NCBI GenBank assembly: GCA_029582265.1
Contig: CM055816.1
Span: 33,553,049 to 33,617,048 of the forward strand
Direction of reading: 5' to 3'
DNA from: Zoroaster sp. YZ-2022
Lineage: Eukaryota; Echinodermata; Asteroidea; Forcipulatida; Zoroasteridae
DNA length: 64,000 bases
Shown here: in pieces, positions 10,421 through 19,984 of the stretch
Layout: each line of letters begins with the position of its first letter
How positions within the stretch are numbered: the stretch's first letter is position 1
Position numbers and translations under genes: made by a program
The notes under the pieces: model-generated
The model's database searches: none
The model's input: the letters and a program-made list of their open reading frames with translations, nothing else
Told to the model about the DNA's origin: nothing

Positions 10421-11396
10421 TGTGGCGATTTTATCTACAGGACCTGATCACTACGAATAAATATACGTGGTCCTGGACCTTAATATTGAGCGGCCTAAAC
10501 GCTAGGGACAAGCTTCGTTTTGGAGGAAGTTTACCGCCGATTGGAAATTAATTGTCTCTCTCTACTGTTATATCACACAATAAATTATGCACCAAATGAT
10601 TCACAAGAGTCCATGAATTCATAAAACAGAACAATCAACCATGTGCTTTATTTCTCCCCTCAGCAAATCTCGAATACTCGTAGTTACAGGTAACCGTGTG
10701 GTTTAATTACAAGGAAATATGTGGATGACCAGAAGCCACCTAAGTCACATTCAACCATTAATGTAAGTCGCCTTGTCTATAATCATGCCCGTAATATACT
10801 GACTGTATGCAATTCACAGCAATAAACCACCATTCAACCGTGTACCTTCACGGCAAGGCAGCCTTCCTTTGTCAGAGCTCACTCTTAACTCTGCAATTCT
10901 ACCACTATCCAATTGCTAATTCAACCCTATGCTCACCACCGGACTGAGGCGTTCCCGACAGCCTACCCGAATACAATTCGGTGCTACCGTTTAACCACGC
11001 ACACCGCGATAGCTAACGGCGACACTAAACTGTCCACCCGACGATCGACCAGCCCGCAGCGATAGTCAATCCCCCAAGGATATATTCCACCTTCAACCAG
11101 TGTACACACAATACTGGTTCAACCAAGTGATAAGATAGATCACACATACGCTACACTAAGTCAGTACATTAAACCTAGGCACAATATACAGAGCATGCAA
11201 ACATACCTTGTTCTTCCTTGAGATCTTGCAGCCAACTGACTGTCTGGCACCCCAGTGCCAGCCACTTCCGCAGCACGCAATGCCCACGCGCATGCGTAGA
11301 TCGGAAAACCCAACCAACTCGCGACTGCGCTACACCATAGAGAAAGGACGGCTACACCAACTAATAACATTATTGCAACATGCACCGACCGTCACA
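10421..11396 (-). repeat. 5' LTR of element B (~976 bp)
   Basis: The minus strand starts TGTGACGGTC at 11396 and ends CGCCACA at 10421, next to the primer binding site. The first 316 bases (11396-11081) match the truncated left LTR. It should carry the element promoter and polyadenylation signals; I cannot place them exactly. Leader sequence 10275-10401 lies between the primer site and gag. Confidence 0.75.
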
Positions 11397-11995
11397 TTAT
11401 GCAGGGTCAACATTTTCAAGATATGTTTATGGATGGTACAACAATGAGGCGAAGAATACTCAGCATCTCTTATGAAGTTGGCTTCTCATCAAACAAAGCT
11501 TAATGTGAAATTGACACTTGACACTGCCCATGTTGAAAAACAACACTTGAAAATTTTCTTAACTGTATTTAGTGAGCAGGGAAATGCAATCAAAAGCTAA
11601 GGCTGTGTGTCTGAAACAGTGTCTTTGGCTATGTACAATTTATATTAGTGACAGCAGAAAATGGTATTGTCATTCCAGACATAACAAGGGTGAAATGTTA
11701 TATAAATCAAGCCACAATACTAACCTCAGGATTGATTTTTACTACACAAGTAAGACTTCACAAATTATAATGTTGATTTAAAAAGGGAATGCAAGTTTGT
11801 TGCAGGGCATTTACCACAGGATAGTGACCGGTTTTGTGTGTGGTCTCGGGCTGTAATGGACAGAGCTGAAGAAAGCCAACTAGAAATGGGCAATTCATGT
11901 TTTGGGGACTCACAAAATACTTTCAAGTTACACAAATCCGTGATTGGTTTAAATCTGGGTTGTACATCAAATGCCAGGTAACTAGAACAGTTTGC
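11397..11995. other. No gene seen
   Basis: Right flank of element B. Only short, low-quality ORFs; I see no repeat structure or RNA gene. Confidence 0.5.
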
Positions 11996-12219
11996 GTGCA
12001 GTGCACATATCAGACATGCAGGTCATTGTGCAGTGCACATATCAGATATGCAGGTCATTGTGCAGTGCACATATCAGACATGCAGGTCATTGTGCAGTGC
12101 ACATATCAGATATGCAGGTCATTGTGCAGTGCACATATCAGATATGCAGGTCATTGTGCAGTGCACATATCAGATATGCAGGTCATTGTGCAGTGCACAT
12201 ATCAGACATGCAGGTCATT
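11996..12219 (+). repeat. 32-bp minisatellite, seven units
   Basis: Seven back-to-back 32-bp units starting GTGCAGTGCACATATCAG, each containing the palindrome GTGCAC. Units differ mainly at one site (CAGACATG in units 1, 3 and 7; CAGATATG in 2, 4, 5 and 6). Since 32 is not a multiple of 3, all three plus frames stay open through it, which explains three overlapping ORFs that are not genes. Confidence 0.95.
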
Positions 12220-12587
12220 GGCCATGTGTGCTGAGACCAGAAACTAAAAGACTGAATTCTATAGCTTGAAAATAATCAGCAGTAATGTGGCTTTTCTAAA
12301 ATAACTTTTTACATCATTACATATTTTTACACTAAATAAGTTTTACTACCCGATTTAGCTCTGTCAATAATAAGGCCTACATTACAAGTACAAAGTACAA
12401 TGAAAACATACTGATACACTGCTGAATGCACATGTACTATATGTTTGCTAACTTACAATCTGTTGTATCGTCTCTCATAATTTGCCACACTTGTGACATT
12501 TGGCACTTACTATTGACTTAGCATTTCTCAGAAAACTTAAAAACTATGGTGTATTACTGGTTGCATAAACTTATCTAGGTAATGCAA
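12220..12587. other. No gene seen
   Basis: AT-rich spacer between the minisatellite and the TIR element; nothing supportable. Confidence 0.5.
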
Positions 12588-13044
12588 GGGGTAGAATGTC
12601 ATATCCGACGGCCACTTTTTCTCATTCAATATAACCAATAATGTAATCTTACCTACCCAGTAAGGTGGAGAACATATGGATGATGATGGACATACTTCAA
12701 ATTATTCCAGGATGTTTATTTCATAAAAAATCAGGCATTTTTGGTATACGATGACTTTCTCATTCATGTCGGTCTGATCTTGTCAACTCCCCCATAAGTG
12801 ACCAACACGGTCATCGTACATGCACAGTGGCAACTACAATAGGATCCTTCAGTTTTCTGAAGGGGAATATTTTTTTGGAGGGAAATAAAGTCCGAAAACC
12901 ATTATAAAACAAATAAGTGGTTTATAAAAATAGTTTTTGCTTTCTGTACCCCCAAAAATCGATAGAATCATTTTTTAACTGGTGGTTGCAAAAAAATTCC
13001 ACAAAACCCTTAACAAGTGGCGGTCAGATACGGCATTGCTTCCC
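12588..13044 (+). mobile_element. Non-autonomous TIR element (MITE family M1), copy 1
   Basis: The left end reads GGGGTAGAATGTCATATCCG and the right end is its imperfect inverse (GTGGCGGTCAGATACGGCAT...CTTCCC, 13017-13044), giving TIRs of about 27 bp. ATGCA occurs just outside both ends (12582-12586 and 13045-13049), a possible target duplication. Related copies lie at 21317 and 30267. There is no coding capacity. Confidence 0.7.
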
Positions 13045-14266
13045 ATGCAGGGTACAAAAATAAAAATCATACTGAAATTGTATGAGTTACTGAAAAGTTG
13101 TTTAACCACTGACTTTACTATGCAAATATTAAGTTATGTAGGCCCCCTACATGACCTAATTTTTTTCATTAATATTTTTGATTTTATTGTTCTATGCTAT
13201 CAGTAAGCTGTTGTCTGTGGAAACCAAACATTATGAATGCTTTGGATTTGCAATGATTTTTTTTAAAGAAATGCTCACTATGAAACAGGACATCTCTGAA
13301 ATCCTTTTGTTAGTATCAAAATGTCTGAAATTGCACACTGGGGATTTAATTTCAGACATGAAATGTCTGAAATTGCACAAAAGGCTTCAATTTCAGACAT
13401 TTTATGAATGGACTCAGGTGATGGATTACATTTCACACATTTAAATGTCTCAAAATTCGATGTCAGGAGTACTTTTCAGACATTTGGGCTACAAGATCTC
13501 TTTGTTAGCAAATGTCTGAAATTTAAGTCTTCCATTATGTAAGGATAACAGAGGTGTTTAATGGTCTTTTGTTAACTTGAAACCAGTGAAAATGTCTGAA
13601 ATTTAATTTGATTATTGACTATGTGTACAGGTTAACCATAGACTAACCACATACCAACAAAAGGCTAACTATAGGACCATGGAACAAGTATGGCTGGACC
13701 TGCTGCTTGCTTGTGTTTCCCATTTTTTCAAATATTCAAATTAGATTACAACCATTATGCACCCTTTACTGTGTAATTGTCAACTAAATATAGACTGTAT
13801 TTGAAGGTAGGTGTACATGTATTCAAACCTTTACTCTAATACTGTACACTTTTTGTCGTGCCCTAAATTAACTGCTTGTTTTTTTGTGATGAGGACTTAC
13901 ACATACATTTGATTACACTTATTTGATCACACATTATTGTTGATAGTCTCGGATGTGACACCTGACAGTAAAAACAAAAAAAATTAACTTAAATTTTAGT
14001 CCCAAGGCTTTAAAGAAAAGGTAAAAATGGATAATAACCATATTGACAATTTACCAAATTATAATCTAAATACTTTGTATTAAATTGGTAGGTCCTACAT
14101 GTATCAAGCACAGTGAAATTATTTTGTCCAATAAGTGTTCACGTTTTAGAGAACAAAACAAATTACTAGATTTTTTAAACCAAATGTTGGCAGATGGCAA
14201 CTTCTATTGTTACGTGTATATACAAATATTGATATTAAAATTGAGTCTAAAAATTGGTAGAATACA
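13045..14266. other. AT-rich spacer, no gene
   Basis: No credible coding region. It contains the inverted TGTCTGAAATT motif cluster at 13321-13609 and the left flank of element C. Confidence 0.5.
13321..13609. repeat. Cluster of inverted ATGTCTGAAATT motifs
   Basis: ATGTCTGAAATT and its inverse AATTTCAGACAT pair to form two hairpins in a row (13321-13359 and 13363-13400). Further single copies of the motif in either orientation follow at about 13475, 13510 and 13593. Confidence 0.75.
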
Positions 14267-14857
14267 TGTAGCCCTGCCCATTTTTTGGAGTTGTGAAAAG
14301 CAAAAGCGAAACAGCGCCCTCATGCGACGGCATGGATTGCTCGCTGGTTTGCCATTGAACACAAAAGTTAACTTTCCGAAAGTTTATTTCATTGAATAAT
14401 TATCTCGGATCATCTCATCGTAAAACTTGTTTTTTGTTGTCATCATCCATTTATCGTGTATTTTGATGATCGCCGAGTTTACTCAGCCTACTGTTGGCTC
14501 TCAGGTATGTGGTTATTACGATATATTTTGGAGATAAAAATGATTGTTCGCGTTGTACAAAAGACATGTTAATTTGTTTGTTATGCATAATCAAACGAGA
14601 TATGCCAAAATAAAGATCTCGTTTTGCCAAGTTAGATTGATATTTGAGAAATAGGTTATTTAGTATTTAAATCAGGTAATATTCGGGGATACATTACTAT
14701 TGCATTCTTGTAATTTAGGGAAGAAATAGGCTCACTTTTGAGTGGATTTCTCCAACAGTTTTATAGGTAATGGTGCATACTTACGTGCGCATTATTCTAC
14801 CTGTGCTATTGATATAAATGCACGTTGGGAGTTTTATTAAATAGGTAGAGTGATTGG
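14267..14857 (+). repeat. 5' LTR of element C, truncated by Penelope insertion
   Basis: Matches 28201-28762 closely (GCCCATTTTTTGGAGTTGTG, GCGACGGCATGG and so on) apart from a ~30-bp indel near 14718. Similarity stops at GAGTGATTG, where Penelope sequence begins. The last ~700 bp of the 3' LTR have no counterpart after the insertion, so that part and the primer binding site are missing or deleted. Confidence 0.8.
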
Positions 14858-14967
14858 TAAAACTTGTAGCTTTGCATGGTGAGGATGATAAGTAAGACTA
14901 ATTGCGGTGACACCATGTGGAATCTCAATTGAGTAGTAATTAGTTCTGAAAAGAACTGGGGGTACAA

Positions 14968-15007
14968 CTCGACGTTTCGATCAGTATGCTCTGATCGTCC
15001 TCAGGAG
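14968..15007 (-). ncRNA. Hammerhead-like motif in Penelope terminal repeat
   Basis: The minus strand reads CUGAGGA, a GAUCAG/CUGAUC stem with loop AGCAUA, then GAAAC and GUC. A CUC before the core can pair with GAG after GUC. This matches the order CUGANGA - stem II - GAAA - NUH of hammerhead ribozymes, which are reported from Penelope-like terminal repeats. Helix III would be minimal, so activity is uncertain. Related, more degraded versions occur at 28034-28078 and around 39205-39245. Confidence 0.35.
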
Positions 15008-15071
15008 AATGCTGCTGCTTAAGTAGAATGCTGGAGGATCATCCCATGAATGGATGCTGGAGGATTAGTTC

Positions 15072-15467
15072 GTTGAGGCGCGCAGGCGGGAACTGTAGAG
15101 ACTAGGATCCTAGGGGTTGGGGGAGAGGAGTGTGTGCTCACTGAACTGAATCAGTTAACAAGCACAGGGGGAAGGAGGGTGGCTGACTTAGGATATAGGA
15201 GATCCCTCAGTCTGCGGTGGGTTATGGACTTTGGATATAGAAGATCCTCCAGTCTGTAATAGTGGTCGTTGAGGCGCGCAGGCGGGAACTGATGAGACTA
15301 GGATACTAGGGGTTGGGGGAGAGAAGTGTGTGCTCACTGAACTGAATCAGTTGTTAACAAGCACAGGGGAAGGAGGGTGGTTGACTTAGGATATAGGGGA
15401 TCCCTCAGTCTGGGGTGGGTTATGGACTTTGGATATAGAAGATCCTTCAGTCTGTAGTATAGGTCGC
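15072..15467 (-). repeat. ~196-bp tandem duplication at the Penelope 3' end
   Basis: Unit 1 (15072-15267) and unit 2 (15268-15467) both start GTTGAGGCGCGCAGGCGGGA and run in parallel with few differences. Unit 2 overlaps the end of the RT/endonuclease frame (stop at 15386). Each unit holds two copies of a GGATATAG-RR-GATCC motif that also recurs in the N-terminal coding region. Confidence 0.85.
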
Positions 15468-17772
15468 CAAATGTCGCTGATGAAGAAACCGATGTCCTGT
15501 GGCACAGTGTCGTGTTTGACGATCTCGATGGCCTCTCTGATGCGTCTGGGGTGCCATGCGTCGATGGGTGTGATGAGTTGGGCTGCCTGCCAGTCGATTT
15601 GGTGGTCCTTGATGTGCGAATGCTTGACGATGGCGGACTTCTCGAAATCTCCTCTGCGGCCGTGTGCTCGGTGTTCCTTCAATCTGATGGGGAGATTGCG
15701 TTTTGTTTCGCCGATGTACACCTTACCGCACTCACAGGGGATCCGGTAGACTCCCGCTCTGTTGTTTGGGTCCGGTTTGTCCTTGTGGGTGTGTAGAAGT
15801 CCTTGGAGTTTGCTGGGGGCTGAGTGGAACACATCGATGCCTGCTTGTCGGAGGATGCGTTGTAGTTTGTGAGACGTCGAACCTAGATAGGGGAGACAAG
15901 CAGAGAGGGTTAGATCACTTACCTTGTTTTTGGAGTTTGGAACCGGCTTCGCTGTGCTGATCTTGTTGGGATTGTAACCGTTGCGTTTTAGGGTAGTTCG
16001 GATGTGCTGTAGTTCCTTGGGAAGGCTGTCCTTGTCACAGATGTTGTAGGCGCGTTGTACGAGCGTACAGTTGACCGATGCCTTGATGCTTGGATGATGG
16101 AAGGAGCGCTGGTTCAGGTACCGATCTGTGTGCGTGGACTTTCTGTAGACGTTGTGGTGTATGGGGCCGTCTGGGTTTCTGGAAATGCCAACATCAAGGA
16201 ACGCGATCTTGTCGTCTTCTTCCGTTTCCATGGTGAATTTGATGCTCGGGTGTTGCTGGTTGAGATGTTGTAGAAAACCCTGGAGTGTGTCTCTGCCATG
16301 TGGCCAAACCACAAAGGTGTCATCCACGTATCGGAGCCACATCTTGGGTTGGAGGTCGGCGGTGTTGAGGGAAGAGTTTTCAAACTCTTCCATGAAAATA
16401 TCAGCAAGGACCGGGGATAAAGGAGATCCCATGGAGGTCCCAGCTGTCTGCTCGTAGAACTTGCCCTGAAACTGAAAACAACTTGAAGAGACACATGTTA
16501 GTAGCAAATCATGAATTTGGTCCGGGGTGAGTGATGTGCGATCATCAAGGGAAAGATCTTGTACGAGTCTGTCCTTCACCAGGAGGCATGTCTCTGTAGT
16601 TGGGACATTGGTGAATAGGGAGACAACATCAAAACTAATCAATATGTCGCTGGGTTGAAGTGTGAGGTCCTGGGTGATTTCAACGAACTGTCTGGAGTTG
16701 GACACATGGTGTTGAGTGAGACCCACCAAGGGTCGGAGGATCTTAGCTAGATGACGGGCTGTGTTGTACGTAGGTGAACCTCTGGAGGCGACAATAGGGC
16801 GGAGAGGAACATCAGGTTTGTGAATCTTCGGCTGGCCAAAGAACCTAGGGCAGGATGAGCTGGATGGTCTGAGATGTCGGTAGAGTTGGATGGAGAGGCC
16901 ACCGGCACGGTGGAGGGCAAGGAGTTTGCTAGCGACTCTTTTCTCTATGGATGGTATGGGGTTCTTCTTGAGGGGGCGGTATGAATCGGATGATAAAATG
17001 TGACTTACCTTGTCGGTGTATTGTGCTCGGTCCATGATGACTGTAGCGTTGCCTTTGTCTGCGGTGAGGATGTGGATGGAGCTGTCGCGTCGGATGTCCC
17101 GTAAAGCAGAAAGGTCTCCCTTGGAGAGGTTGGGCTTGGCTGGCTTGGCTTTACTTTATGCAGAACTTCACTCATCTGTAGTCTGACGTCATCAGCTGCT
17201 GTTTTGTTGAGTCGTCGCAGGGCTGGCTCAACTGACTGGATGATTTCTTCCGTTGGAATGGATTTGGGTGTGAGGGCGAAATTCATCCCCAGTGACAGTA
17301 CTGATGTTTCGATAGGAGTGAGGGTGCGTTGGCTGAGGTTGACGACGGTGTGTTTCCGGAATGCGTCCTGTGAGCGGAGGTGTGAGGGTTGCCTTAGGGA
17401 TAGAGCAGATCCCGTAGGTTTACTTGTAGCGCGGTTGGAGCGAGATGTAGAAGATCTCCAAGACTCCGAGTCGGAAGGTCGTGGGGATACACGGGATCGC
17501 TTAGACCGTGTGAACGCACGGGGGAATAGGGATATAGAAGATCCCGTATCCAGTCTACTAGAAGCGCGGTTGGAGTGAGATATAGGAGATCTCCAGGACT
17601 CAGAGTCGGATGGTCGTGGGGATATAGAGGATCCCTTGGACCGGGTGAAATCGCGGGGGAATAGGGATATAGAGGATCCCGTATCCAGACGCTGAAGTCG
17701 CGAAAACTTGCTGATCTGCTTCCGGCGGGTGGTGGTGAACGCGTGTCTTTTTGTACTTTTGCACTTTTGCAT
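15386..17772 (-). pseudogene. Penelope RT with GIY-YIG endonuclease (one frameshift)
   Basis: An N-terminal frame (17772-17005) starts at an ATG and carries a ~50-residue duplicated Ser-rich block (LDTGSSISLFPR ... PSDSESWRS), then the conserved Penelope N-terminal segment LGMNFALTPKSIPTEEII. A frameshift near 17140 leads to the long frame ending at 15386: ADKGNATVIMDR, RFFGQPKIHK, ISFDVVSLFTNVP, GTSMGSPLSPVLADIFME and the catalytic YVDDTFVVW. The GIY-YIG nuclease follows (GVYRIPC ... KVYIGETKRNLPIRLKEH). Apart from the frameshift the 549-residue downstream frame is open and the motifs are intact, so decay is recent. Confidence 0.85.
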
Positions 17773-17919
17773 TAATTTAGTAGCAATTTATTTTATATGT
17801 ACTGAGAGCCAATAGTTGAATTTTTTTTTCTCATTTTGTTTCCTCCTAAACTTTTAGTGAAGCAAAAAAAAATGTATGTGCTTATTTCCGATTTCAAAAT
17901 CAAATTTCAACAGTGACCA
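17773..17919. other. Leader between Penelope insertion and gag of element C
   Basis: 147 bp of AT-rich sequence. The expected LTR end and primer binding site of element C are not recognisable here. Confidence 0.4.
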
Positions 17920-18777
17920 ATGGCGAGTGAGACAGCATTGCAGTGTAATGTAGCGGATTGGTGTAAAAAGGAGGATCTTCGTCTAAGTCACACTCTCCTC
18001 CTGAAAACAGAGGTGGTCCTCACCGACTCCACAGAAGACATTTTGATCGCTCTTGCCAAAATATTTCAGCATCTCCTCGGTGTCTCGCGTAGAGAGAGAA
18101 ATGATACTACACGTACAGCTCCTGTGTGAATTTGAGAAAAATGTTTCTGACGTGGTATTGCCCTCTTCAGGTGAGGTCACACTGAAGCTCTCCAGTGGTC
18201 AGACTACGCTTAAAATTCAACAGTTGGGAGTTGCAGTCAAGAGCCGAGTTAGGGTTGAAGATCTAGTCGATAAGGGTCTCCTTACGGCCGTTCTCTGGAA
18301 GCAAAACACCAGCCAAAGATAAGGATTCATTTGAAACGTGGATAGAGTTAACGTAAGGACAGCTCGAGGAGGAAGAGGACGATCAAGAGAAGAGAAGGCG
18401 TATTCGAGAAGCCCTTCGTCCTCCTGCAGTAAATATCATTTCCGATTTAAGATGAGACCAGCAAGCTGCCACATCTGATGATTATTTGGCTGCCCTCGAA
18501 TTGGCATTTGGTGGCATCGAATCCTCAACTGAGTTGCATGTGTTGTTTAATTCCTCTCATCAACAACCAGGGGAGACTCTATCTGAGTATTTGGCTCGCC
18601 TTCAAGGCATTCTGCGCAGATTGATCAGAAAAGGTGGAGTCGAAAAAGAGAAGAAAGATGGTTTATTGCTATCCCAGTTCATCAAGGGCATTCTCTATGA
18701 TGAATTGCTTTTGGTTAATTTGCAGTTGAAGGAAAAGGTTTCGAACCCCCGTTTATCTCAAATTGCTTCATAGTCTG
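17920..18777 (+). pseudogene. gag: PNMA-like gag of element C, N-terminal and capsid part
   Basis: Starts at ATG 17920 (MASETALQCNVADWC). Frameshifts near 18055 and between 18320 and 18480 break it. An N-terminal domain (LLCEFEKNVSDVVLPSSGEV) is followed by a capsid part with DDYLAALELAFGGIESS and HQQPGETLSEYLARLQGIL. These match the arrangement of vertebrate PNMA proteins, which were domesticated from Ty3/gypsy gags; the resemblance is from memory. A TIR element interrupts the frame at 18792, and the nucleocapsid part resumes at about 22770. Confidence 0.7.
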
Positions 18778-18895
18778 TGAGCTTGTGGAGTCCATATGCA
18801 TTTTTGTATACAATCTTTAAAACTTTCAGAATCACCTGTGTACATGTCAACAAATCCAAATCCACTTGATGCCATTTTTTCCTATCGCCCCTGGG

Positions 18896-18924
18896 GCGGC
18901 CATTTTGATTTTCAAAATGGCCGC
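18896..18924. repeat. Palindrome GCGGCCATTTTG/CAAAATGGCCGC
   Basis: Near-perfect 29-bp palindrome with a central ATTTT-type spacer. A second, similar palindrome lies 139 bp away at 19063. Confidence 0.85.
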
Positions 18925-19062
18925 TATTTTTGGCATATTTAGCATATGTTGTGAGCATATAAATATATTAAATATGACTGAATTGACATAGATCTTTATT
19001 TTCCAAATGTCTAAACAGTATTATTAAAAGTTTGAAGCTTTTAATACTTCATATATATTTCA

Positions 19063-19091
19063 GCGGCCATTTTGAAATTCAAAATGGCCGC
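19063..19091. repeat. Palindrome GCGGCCATTTTGAA/TTCAAAATGGCCGC
   Basis: Perfect 14-bp arms around one central base. Same motif as 18896-18924. Likely to extrude as a cruciform or fold in RNA. Confidence 0.9.
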
Positions 19092-19984
19092 CATTTGTGG
19101 TAATACATGTACATATATCAAATATACAGTCTCGTCTCGAAAACAAATCTTTTTGATCCAGCAAAGTTATTACCCACTGATCGTCACTAATGACTGATTG
19201 AACAAATGACCAGTGAGTGTTAATATTTCTGAAAAAATACTGAGACAAGATTGTATCTTGAGCACTTATTCTGCAAAAAAGACGACCATTTTGATTTTTC
19301 AGCTGCCCAGATAAGCAGTAGCACCTTCCGGTTAAGACATACCCAAAGAAAGATTGGATACCCCAAGACTCTTCCAATGGACATGTCAAACCTTCCAGAA
19401 ATCCACGGGACACAACAATGCTTAAGCAATAATGACGATATACACATTTAAGATAAAACTTGATGATGTTGCAGAGCATCCCTTTGGCCATATCAGTCAT
19501 TATATTTAAGGATAGTCTCTGGACTGAAAAATTAAGCCAGATGAGACCTTATTTTTTTAAACGAAAACTTTGTGATTAATTTTGGTAAGTTAAGGGAGAT
19601 CTAAACAATCATTTTATGCATAGTAATAGCATATACATGTAGTTAAAAGCATGGTCTTTTTCCAAACATAATGCCTTGATAATCGAGATGTACCATAAAC
19701 CTACTGACTTCAATAAGTGGAAACTGTTTTTTTCATCATAAGTGTCAACTTTTTTGTCAACATTATCTGCAGAAGCACGAATAGGGCGACCTTTTACCAA
19801 CCAGTGTGGCACAAACACGCCGTGTGTGATGATATTTTTTGGACAGCATGGGCGATCTGGCTGCAGACTTGAGTGACTCGGCTATATGATATACCGATAT
19901 TAGCATTGCCTATGTAATGTAACGGCTTTCTGACTACGCAGGTTGTGATACATCCATAGGGATAGGCCTACTGCATATGAACTT

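Larger units (their letters stand above)
2879..11396 (-). mobile_element. Ty3/gypsy element B with extra zinc-finger ORF
   Basis: In minus-strand order: LTR (11396-10421), tRNA-Leu primer binding site (10417-10402), gag, protease, RT, RNase H, integrase, a separate C2H2 zinc-finger ORF, non-coding 3' region, and a truncated second LTR (3174-2879). The LTR starts TGTGACGGTCGG at both 11396 and 3174. The left LTR stops at 2879 because element A is inserted there; its remainder should lie left of the window. The two LTR copies differ at about ten positions in ~296 bp plus a 20-bp indel, so the insertion is old but not ancient. Confidence 0.85.
14858..17772 (-). mobile_element. Penelope-like element
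   Basis: The minus-strand element encodes an RT joined to a C-terminal GIY-YIG endonuclease, the defining pair of Penelope-like elements. Its left (3') terminal sequence, GTAAAACTTGTAGCTTTGCA onward, also occurs at 27942, which identifies the element edge. The right (5') edge cannot be fixed beyond the ATG at 17772. No target duplication is found, so it is probably 5'-truncated. Confidence 0.8.

Noticed and set aside
11996..12219. CRISPR-like regular array
   Set aside because: Units are contiguous with no unique spacers, and the context is eukaryotic.
11897..12269. Three overlapping Cys/His-rich ORFs with repeated RSLCSAHI-type peptides
   Set aside because: They are the three frames of the 32-bp tandem repeat, which stays open in all frames; not genes.
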